Of a DNA stretch of 64,000 bases, positions 54,601 through 64,000 are shown piece by piece. The notes below the pieces were generated by a model, which saw nothing but the letters and a program-made list of their open reading frames with translations, did no database searches and was not told the origin of the DNA. Both the position numbers and the translations under genes were made by a program. How positions within the stretch are numbered: position 1 is the stretch's first letter; each line of letters starts with the position of its first letter. The DNA comes from Asterochloris sp. CNOR1 (taxonomy: Eukaryota > Chlorophyta > Trebouxiophyceae > Trebouxiales > Trebouxiaceae): the NCBI GenBank assembly GCA_963969365.1, contig OZ017762.1:248001-312000 (forward strand), read 5' to 3'.

Positions 54601-57600
54601 GGGCTGCAAGGCGCTAGGAAGGGTAGCGGCAAGCACAGGGGGCTCGGCAGGGCAAGCCTTACCTGCATGGTGTGCTGCAGCTGACAGGAAGGCCGCTCAG
54701 GTCCACTTTAGGCAGCTGCATGAGATGAATGGCTTTGCAGTGTGTGTGGTGGGTGTACCTGGGGGTAACAAGCAACGGTGCACAGCGCTGCATGCAGCAG
54801 AGCTGGGTCGAGCCTGTTCCAGCATGTCATGGTGCTGTAGACAGGCAAGGCAACAGGGGAGCACTGTGGGGGTTGGAGTGAGCAGCCCATCACACATCTC
54901 ATGTTCAAAATAAGAAGTGACAGGGCCAGTCTGGAGCTTACTCAGGTTCTGCATCTGCACTGCGTGCAGGGGCTCACAGGTGGGTTGCACTGCCTATAGC
55001 AGCTGCGATGGTACAGCAGTAAACTCTAGGGGTTGGCGTGCTGATCCCCTGCAATGTTCAAGGCTGCTGAGCCTGTACAAGCCAAATGCAGGCATAGGTC
55101 TTGTTCACGGTGAAGCCTCAAACATGAGACACTTCCCTTGACTGCCCTGCAGGCTTCTCTGACCCCATCTATGCGGAGGCTTATGTCACAGTGCACCAGT
55201 ACGATATTGTATTGGATGTGACTGTCATGAATCGTACAGGTGACTCAGGGTTGCTGAGCACTGTTGAGTCTGCTGAGTGCTGGCTCACGCCAGCACGCTT
55301 GGGTCAGCGTATTCACATTGGCATGACCGGGCTTCGTTGAGTCTGCCAACTGCTGTTCTGTGGCGCAAGTATGCATCAGATGGCACGTTCATGATCCGGC
55401 TTTCTCTGCTGCGGTGCCTGGGAGCTGCTTTGGCAGCTGCTTGGTATGCAAAGCTGATTTTGCCGTGCCCAGCAGAGCTAAAGTGCTCTGTGCAGGGCCC
55501 ATCTTGCCTTGCATGGCAGAAATTGGGATGCAGCGCCCCAGGCACAGTTGTTCCTGATGCACAAGGTCCCCTGGCAACCCACAGTCCACACCTCAGCAGG
55601 TTGTGTGTGCTTGCACAGCATCTTGCAGCAAGCCTTCCTTGACTGGACCCTCCTTGGCCCTGCCCGCAGCGGAGACCCTGCAGAACGTGTGCCTGGAGCT
55701 GGCCACGATGGGCGACCTGAAGCTGGTGGAGAGGCCCCAGAACTACACGCTGGGGCCGCATGCGCACAAGACCATCAGGTGAACCCTTGGTGGTTTGTAT
55801 GTGGGATCATCCTGTTGGTGGCTGTGCCCCCTGCTGTGTCCTGCTGCAGCCTCAGCATCAGGGTGTCTTCTGAAAACAACTCGGCTTGTGGCTTACATAA
55901 CCAATGTGATTCTATGCACATGCAAGGGCTGCCCTGCTCATTGGCACTGCCCCTGCTGCAGGGCTAGCTTCAAATGCTTGCTAGCACCAGGTTCTGGCAG
56001 CTCCATACATACATCCCGGCTGAACAGCAGCTCATGTGCTGCAGAACCAGCATCAAGATCTCCTCTGTGGAAAGCAGTGCCCTTCAGAAGCACCTCTCTG
56101 CATGCAAACTATTACAGCTCTGCCACATTGCCACAGCCTCATCTCCAGCAAAACTTTCACAGGCAGCCTGCTGACCAGAACTCCTCTGCTGCAGGGCCAA
56201 CATCAAGGTTTCATCCACTGAGACCGGCGCCATCTTTGGCAACATCGTGTACGAGACGGCGCGCGCCGAGAGGGACGTGGTGGTGTTGAACGACATCCAC
56301 ATTGACATCATGGACTACATAAACCCTGCGAGCTGCGTGGACGTCCAGTTCCGCAGCATGTGGGCCGAGTTTGAGTGGGAGAACAAGGTGGGCAACGCTG
56401 GTCTGCCCCTGCGCACAGCCTTGGAGCCTCAGTGTGCAGCACATGGGCTAATGCACCAATGGGATGCCAACACAGCAGAACGCAGTGTTGTGTCCTGTCC
56501 TGCATGGAAGTCCAGAAGCATGTGGGCTGCATCACGGGAGAGAACAGATCTAGCTTGCCCCGCACGTATAGACCTTGCTTGTTGCCAGGCAGCAAGCAAA
56601 GCTTCACGAGGTGAGCCATGCTGTGTTCTGGAGCAATGGGTTTGACGACAAGGCAGGGCACTGCTGGCAAAACTGTGTGGACTTTGGACGTCCAGTTCTG
56701 CAGCAGGCTTGTCAAGTCGCAGCACGAGAAGGTGAGCATCAGCTGCACAGGCTGGTTTCCCAGCTTGAGGGCTGATACTAATTAGAAAGGGAGAAACTGA
56801 AGTATGTCCCCACCAGAAGAAACTAAAGTATGTCTCCACCCTCTTCCTCACACCTGCACTGCCCCAATGGAACACACCGTCTAACCCTGCACACACAATC
56901 GCAGCTTTACCCCTGAAAAGCTTGACTACTTCTGACTGTGTGTCTCCTCTGCCCTTACCGCCCGTCCTGGGTACTGCAGGTGGCGGTCAACACCACCATC
57001 ACGGATGTGAACCAGTTCCTGGACCACATTGTGGCCTCCACCAACATGCGCTGCCTAACCCCGCCCTCTGCCCTGGACGGCAACTGCGGCTTTCTGGCAG
57101 CCAACCTCTATGCCAAGTCCGTGTTTGGGGAGGACGCTCTCGTCAATGTCAGCGTCGAGAAGCAGCCTGATGGGAAGTTGGCAGGGTACATCCGCATCAG
57201 GTGGGCTGCACAGGCACGGAAGCTTAGATTGTGTTTGGGGACGCTCTGGTCAATGTCACTGTGAAGGAGCAGCCTGACAGGAAGCTGGCGATGTCCACTC
57301 GCATGTGTTGGGCTGACAAGACTTGGCTACAATTGAGGGCATGATCTTGAGGCTGCATGTGCTTTGTGTCTGGGTGCGTCAGGATGATGGGTGAGGGAGT
57401 TGGGCTGCATGCCTGCCTGGGCGCAAGGTGAAGGTGGGCTGCCTGCCAGGCCAAGGTGGCGCTGCATGCACATCTTGCGGTGAGCTCAATGCTGTGGCAA
57501 AGCCTCCTTTCAAGCCTGCACGTAGTGGCTGGCATGTCCAGGAGCCCTCAGCTTTTGGCTGCAGGGCATGTTGGCCTGCATGTGGCTGTCATGCAGCGTT

Positions 57601-57758
57601 CCAGAGGGAAGTAGTTAGCCGCATGCAATGGGACACTGCTGCCTGCCTGCCCTCAGATACATGGCTCAGCAGCATCTGGCTGCCCCTTCTGCAGGTCCAA
57701 GACGCAAGGCATTGCCCTCTCCCTTGGGGATAAACTCATCCTGAAGCAGAAGGCCTAG
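45682..57758 (+). CDS. Coatomer subunit beta (beta-COP)
   Basis: Part of the F-subcomplex of the COPI coat for Golgi-to-ER and intra-Golgi vesicles. The adaptin-type N-terminal solenoid is clear: [40 protein letters not shown] (46090-46241); [20 protein letters not shown] (about 47302-47452); [20 protein letters not shown] (about 47897-48002); [49 protein letters not shown] (about 51745-51900). A low-complexity linker follows (about 52653-52888). Then comes the Coatomer_beta_C region: [52 protein letters not shown]. The appendage platform follows: [44 protein letters not shown]. It ends [11 protein letters not shown] (stop TAG 57756-57758). Over 20 exons, close to the family's ~950 residues. 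Intron 1 has a GC donor (45772-45773). Confidence 0.95.
49040..49235 (+). repeat. Ghost ladder of beta-COP exon start [12 protein letters not shown]
   Basis: The true exon start CTGCAGGTGTGCCGCAAGAG (about 49215) is preceded by CTGCAGGTGTGCCGCAAGGA (about 49085) and CTGCAGGTGTGCCACAAGGA (about 49138). The flank ATGATGCCCCATCTCTCATG repeats at about 49046 and as ATGATGCCTCATCTCTCATG at about 49178. There are therefore three near-identical acceptors within 130 bp. Confidence 0.88.
50425..51000 (+). repeat. Ghost copies of two beta-COP exon ends
   Basis: The exon text GCGCTAGACCTGATCACGG (about 50262) is echoed at about 50431 by CCTCTAGACCTGATTGCAC. The exon end AGGCAGCTCCTGGTGCAGGT (about 50828) is echoed at about 50956 by TGCCAGCTGCTGGTGCAAGG. 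Each ghost lies in the intron downstream of the real copy. Confidence 0.6.
51475..51650 (+). repeat. Ghost copy of beta-COP exon end [12 protein letters not shown]
   Basis: The exon end (51470-51517; ACACCAACACTGCCAGCGCG, CTGGATGTGGTGTTCTTTG) is followed by a relative at about 51597-51640 (ACACCAACGCAGTCAGGGCA, CTGGATGCAGTGTTTTGACT). Confidence 0.75.
53140..53490 (+). repeat. Ghost ladder of beta-COP exon start TLLLSGDF
   Basis: CTGCAGGACGCTGCTGCTG opens the real exon at about 53467. Copies are at about 53149 (CTGCAGGACGCTGCTGCTGG) and about 53234 (CTGCAGGACGCTGCCGCAGA), with a weaker one at about 53376 (CTGCAGGAAATTTGTTGCTG). Confidence 0.82.
53890..54040 (+). repeat. Ghost copy of beta-COP exon start [10 protein letters not shown]
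   Basis: AAGGTGCTGAGCAGTCCCCC with AGGCTGCAG (about 53893-53925) precedes the real CAGGTGCTGAGCAACCCCAC with AGGCTGCAG (about 53977-54010), about 85 bp apart. Confidence 0.75.
54505..54985 (+). repeat. Ghost ladder of beta-COP exon end LHRVLQLTG
   Basis: The exon end CACCGCGTGCTGCAGCTCACAGGTGGGTT (about 54512-54542) recurs as CATGGTGTGCTGCAGCTGAC at about 54667 and as CACTGCGTGCAGGGGCTCAC, followed by AGGTGGGTT, at about 54957. The last keeps a full donor. Confidence 0.78.
55845..56240 (+). repeat. Four-rung ghost ladder of beta-COP exon start [12 protein letters not shown]
   Basis: The true start is CTGCAGGGCCAACATCAAGG (about 56191). Earlier copies are CTGCAGAACCAGCATCAAGA with a TCTCCTCTGTGG frame reading [12 protein letters not shown] (about 56038), CTGCAGGGCTAGCTTCAAAT (about 55956) and CTGCAGCCTCAGCATCAGGG reading [12 protein letters not shown] (about 55844). 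Two of the three ghosts still read as plausible protein for about 12 codons. Confidence 0.85.
56340..56745 (+). repeat. Ghost copies of beta-COP exon end [12 protein letters not shown]
   Basis: The exon phrase GGACGTCCAGTTCCGCAGCA (about 56339) is echoed at about 56505 (GGAAGTCCAGAAGCATGTGG) and about 56685 (GGACGTCCAGTTCTGCAGCA). The last is followed by GAGAAGGTGAGC, a donor-like end matching AACAAGGTGGGC. Confidence 0.72.
57110..57305 (+). repeat. Ghost copy of beta-COP exon end [20 protein letters not shown]
   Basis: The exon end (57120-57201) is copied right after the donor at about 57230-57300: GTGTTTGGGGACGCTCTGGT, CAATGTCACTGTGAAGGAGC, AGCCTGACAGGAAGCTGGCG. Roughly 70 bp of clear similarity make it one of the best-preserved ghosts. 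Confidence 0.85.
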
Positions 57759-57915
57759 ACTAGCAGCTTCACTTGCTCAAGTGTCAGTTTAGTGCTTGTC
57801 TTTCAAGATCTGGCATATGAACTTATTAAACGTCACAGCAGCACGCCATTCTTGGATGTATGTTAGCTTGAGGTCAACACTACCAGCGCCAGCTAGCAGC
57901 GCCAGCTGCACTTCC
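57759..57915. other. Convergent gap beta-COP / LC8
   Basis: The 157 bp hold both 3' UTRs. It contains a short direct repeat AGCGCCAGCT (57888 and 57897 areas) and no gene. Confidence 0.5.
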
Positions 57916-60206
<2,291 letters not shown>

Positions 60207-61740
60207 GGCGCCTGAATGAGTTTCCTAGCCTGCAGGCAGACAGCATGGGCTGGCACCACTGTGCTGTGTCAGCATGTCAGGTCCAAGGGCGGCTGCTGCG
60301 ATTGGCACAATCGCATGCAGGGGATGTCACTGGCTGCATGTGGGCTGCTTGATTGCAGGGCAGCAGGGCGACGCTGTTCCTTCACAAGGCCAGCCTTTGA
60401 CCCATCAATGCAGGCCATGGCTCCTGGCAGGCCGGCTAGGAGCTCACTGCCATTCCAATGGCTGTGGCAGGCATGCCGGTGCAAATGCGCGCGCTCTGTC
60501 AATCACCAACACACCTTGACGGGGGTCTCTGCGGACAGCCGAGGCTGCTCTGGCGGATAGGCAGGCAGGACACGCTAGCTCTGTAGAATTGCTGGGCGCT
60601 TAGGTCCTGAGAGGTTTTTCTTAGGTGCTGCAAGGCCGTCAAACGTTCTGTTTTCCAGTAGCTTGCACTTGGCTATCATTCTTCAGACACTGCATGTGAG
60701 TGACAACCAACTGGTTCCAGCCGTTAGCCAGGCAGAATCCTCCAGCTCAGACATGTTTGATTCATGGAACATGAGGGGAGGCACGCTCACGTGCCCCTGG
60801 CTGAATGGCAGGATCAGAACAGCCTAGAGGTGTATTTGCCAAGCGCAAGAGGGTTGGTGTATTCAGATGCCACACAAAATTGCAGCTGCAGAGCCACGTC
60901 TTCTGCTGATGTTGCTGAAGTGACATGCCAACTGATGTGATGGCCTATGGACAGTGCCATTTTGCTGCACAGAGCTGAGTCTGTGTGTGCATGCAACTCC
61001 ATGGCTGTGCAGTGCCCAGAGGCAGCAGACTTGTGGGATTTCATGTCAAACAGAGACTTTCGACGTCTTATGTGGCAGTGCAGTCCAACAATGTCGTGGT
61101 CTGGGAAGTCTCCAGATGGCAGGCAGTGGCAGCAGGAGGTGTTTGGAGTTGTGAATAGTGTCCAGAGAAATCAAGCAAACCTGAAGAATTAGCTTCGTCA
61201 GTGCAAGTCCTGGCTTGCATTCTGTAAACAAAGTCAGAATTGCGGTTGTCTGTGGCGCACCGTCCTTTTGTGTGCGCAGCATGTCTGCCTTGCAAAGTGC
61301 CATTGCATGAGCGCAGCATGCAGCTCACAGCAGCCTGACACTCTGCTTGCATCCGCGAAAGGGGTCCTTCAGAACGCTGCGGCCATCATTGTTGACCGGG
61401 GTGACAGGAGACTTTGCCTTTGACGGCCTGAGCCACCAACCACACAACCACTGCAGGTCTTCACAAGCCCAGCTGAAGCGTGCACATGCAAATGACGTGT
61501 GGTCTGTACCTTCAATTAGTGCTGAGATCGGCTGGTGGCCACTTGCCCACTGGCGACACCAGTTCCCAGAGGTGCAGACAAAGTCATGCATGTGTTGCCA
61601 TGCGCCATCTCTGCTCAACAAAGGAGGCTTCACTGCAGAGCTGCACAGTCACTTGGTGAGGACATGGCAAGACGACCAGCGGCCTTACTTGGGGCAGGCC
61701 ACACTTGAAAACTTACCTGCTTACCTGCCTCAGCATGGCA
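60207..61740. other. Unassigned region upstream of LC8
   Basis: It should hold the LC8 promoter and 5' UTR. Beyond that I see no convincing coding exon, RNA gene or element in about 1.5 kb. Open stretches near 60947-61192 and 61347-61640 lack recognisable motifs. Confidence 0.4.
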
Positions 61741-63113
61741 GTGCAGCACCTGCCATGTCTGCAAGCAAGATTGGCAGTCTGGGCCAGCAGGCTGGCCCCA
61801 GTTCCAGCCCCTGGGCCTGCACCTGCAGCAGGATCTGGCCACCTGGGCAAAATCACCACCACATGTCACAGTGGGAGGAAAGGCTGATGGACCAGCCACG
61901 TTTGCAAGATGGGGCAGCCGCACGCGACAGTCTGCAACTGGACGTACGCCAACAATTACTCCTTGAAAACTTGACAGAGCAGTTTGGGAACATGTCATGA
62001 CATGGCCCACAACCACCCAGATGTGGCAGCAGACTGGAATTGGGCGGGCAATGGAGAAGAGGACAGCAGACACTGTGGCGCCAGGCAGCGACATCAAGGC
62101 AGCATGGAGGTGTGGCCTCTGTGGGCACGCAAGGGGTCCCCGCTGCAGTCACTGTTTCCTCTTTGACTGGAAGGTTTGCAAAATGAAAGAAGGGTCCAGC
62201 GGCACTTGAATGGCTGTGCATGGAGTTGGGTCAGGAAGGCCACAGCTGTGGTTCCATGCTGCCCTCCCTGATATCATCAGAATAAGCAACTGAAGTATGC
62301 TTAAAGCTGTCCGTCTGTTCTGCAGCCACCAAAACCCAGCTGTGCTGCCAGAACCATGCATAAGGCACCTGGCACAATCGCTGCCAAGGCTGCACAGGAG
62401 GCTTCACCAGGCAGCCACCCCGGGGAAGGCCATGCAAAGACAGATCACTAGCAGAACTCAAGACAAGCATGCCTACCTGGTGCGGCTGTTCTGTCATTAT
62501 ATTCCGTGAGCAATGCAGCACATCGCCTGTTTTGTTTGCAGGCAAATATGAGGAGCAGGCTGGCCCCGACATCAGCAGGTTGGCTCTGCACCTGCAACAG
62601 GAGTGGGACCATGCACCCAACGCCCATCTGGGCAGCATCATCATTGCGCCCCAGAGCGACAGGAAGGCCTGGTGGAGCAACGGCATGTGCAAGACCGGGC
62701 AGCCGCACAGGTGGCTGACAAGAGTCAGCGATCGCTCAAGGGGCATCAGATGCCCCTACGACAGTGGCAGAGCCGTGTGCCCCTGCAACAACCTGGCCCA
62801 CAAGTATGCAGAGGTGGCAGCGGAGTGGGACTGGGAGGCCGCCGGGGAGAGGACGTCAGAGACTGTTACTGCAAGCAATAACATCAAAGCGACCTGGAGC
62901 TGTTGCGTCTGCGGGCACAGATGGAGCGCCACTATGGTGAACAAAACACGAGGGACTGGGAGCCCCCAGTGTACCCGTGAGGCTAGCTGCAAGAGGACAT
63001 GGCAGCCCAGCATCAGTGCTGGAGCACCACACCTGCTGGCTGAGTGGGACTGGATCTTATCTTGGATGCGCTCGTGGGTTGCTTCCTTCAAGTTGCTGCA
63101 TACCTGTGGCTGA
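61740..63113 (+). pseudogene. Array of zinc-ribbon (DUF4379-like) repeats, partly decayed
   Basis: At least three tandem-related units follow the pattern HxxxxxEWDxxxN...K.xWW/xWxC..C.xGHxW...R.xRGxxCPxC typical of the probable zinc-ribbon (treble-clef) repeat family. The best segment (about 62540-63113) reads HLQQEWDHAPNAHLGSI, KAWWSNGMCKTGQPHRWLTR, RSRGIRCPYDSGR, then HKYAEVAAEWDWEAAGERTS, KATWSCCVCGHRWSATMVNK, with a third start LLAEWDW that breaks off. An earlier unit (about 61990-62160, HNHPDVAADWNWAGNGE then TVAPGSDIKAAWRCGLCGH) changes frame in the middle. A still older one (about 61790-61950) is recognisable only at DNA level. One Cys of the first CPxC knuckle is Asp. The array may be a living gene with introns or a decaying one. 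Confidence 0.6.
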
Positions 63114-64000
63114 GGCTTACAGCACTGTCCTGCTGGCACCAGGAGCTGCTACGTCACCCTGCTGTCTATCTGCACTGCTTGGATCGCTGCGCCAATGCTC
63201 TGCACTTAGGTGCAAAGCATAGCGTTTGCGCCGCTTTCAGCACCACATCCTGCAGGCAGGCCTGCTGCAGCCGTGAGAGCAAGCAAACGAGCAGCAGGCT
63301 TTCACAGCGACGCTTTGAACCTGAAGGCTGAGCCTGAGTCTGCCCATCACCTGAATGGGTGAAGTTGGCCACAACTCACGCCAGCTCCAAGCAACTGAGC
63401 CCAGACTGAGCCAGTCTTCCTTGTGACTTCCATTCCGCAGGTTCACATAATAAGCCAACGACATGCATATTGCAAGACATGCGGGCCCCTCTCAGGGGGC
63501 CACCTTTCCTTGTGGCATCCCCAACCTGTGACAGGTAGCCTTTCAGCTGAAAGCAGCCTGGCCCTCAGTGGAGCAGGCCCTGGTTCCTGCATGTCATATG
63601 GCTTTCCTCTAAGAGCCTCAGTGAGAGGCCGTTCTTCCCCTAATCAGGGCCATCAGCAGTGCTGTTTTCCCAGCAGTGTCAAGTTATCTTTGCCACATAA
63701 CAGGTGCGGGTGCAACAATCTGTCAGCTTGCAAAGCAATTGCAGAGGCCAGATGACTCCTGCTATCTGATACCAGTAGATGGTGTATGTCTAGCCACCCC
63801 ACAGTAGGGGGCGGCCAAGAAAGAGATAATAAGGTTCAAGAAGTCCAGTGCTTGAGGGCTCTTGCAATTCAAATTGGATCTTGAATTGGGCATAGAAAGG
63901 TCATTATCAAATTGGGCTGCATTCCAAAAGATCGCCAATGATAGTAAGCAGCGCACTGGTTGTCAATTCTGGCTGCTGGTGGGCTTGTCCAGCTGTTCAT
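63114..64000. other. Right end of window, no gene recognised
   Basis: After the zinc-ribbon frame ends I see no assignable coding exon. The last ~250 bp (63770-64000) are clearly more AT-rich than the rest of the window and contain short direct echoes (TTCAAATTGGATCTTGAATTGG; TCAAATTGGGC), which may mark a different sequence type such as an inserted element edge. Confidence 0.4.

Noticed and set aside
60947-61300. Frames on both strands upstream of LC8
   Set aside because: Overlapping frames on opposite strands, no family signal, ordinary length for this base composition.

Overview
The window is nuclear DNA of a green alga. The gene set fits a chlorophyte, perhaps trebouxiophyte-like, but I cannot place the species. 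Four observations support this. (1) A CCB1 cytochrome b6f assembly factor and a plastid-type EF-G, both nuclear and intron-rich. (2) A plant-type SF1 carrying RRMs. (3) A glyoxylate-cycle malate synthase ending in SRL. (4) Moderately GC-rich DNA with dense spliceosomal introns whose 3' splice sites are nearly always TGCAG.

Layout, left to right: HEAT-repeat protein (+, about 1-4985, 5' end unresolved); chloroplast elongation factor G (-, 5213-14598); SEC61 gamma (-, 14970-15819); CCB1 (+, 15968-19428); peroxisomal malate synthase (-, 19823-27038); organellar initiation factor IF-3 with a long RGG/Gln-rich N-terminus (-, 27228-32732); splicing factor 1/branchpoint-binding protein with two RRMs (+, 32974-41332); a gene-poor stretch with a decayed zinc-ribbon copy (41333-45681); beta-COP (+, 45682-57758); dynein light chain LC8 (-, 57916-60206); and a decaying zinc-ribbon repeat array (about 61740-63113). 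Genes are packed as convergent or divergent neighbours with 150-400 bp gaps. Two gaps are probable shared promoters: SEC61G/CCB1 (148 bp) and IF-3/SF1 (241 bp). There is no operon logic. The products serve organelle translation, thylakoid complex assembly, ER translocation, vesicle coats, splicing, glyoxylate metabolism and dynein function.

The most unusual signal is inside the introns. Nearly every long intron carries serial, partly decayed copies of the adjoining exon edge together with its splice site. Copies of an exon's start lie upstream of it, each with its own CTGCAG acceptor. Copies of an exon's end lie downstream, often with a GTGAG donor. I call these ghost-exon ladders. They occur in at least six genes and suggest that introns here grow by repeated tandem duplication across exon-intron borders.

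Other points of note: two GC-AG introns, an organellar-type tRNA-Pro-like relic in an EF-G intron, a G-quadruplex-type repeat, a 26-C run, and a dispersed duplication linking 41.8-42.5 kb with 62.1-62.7 kb.
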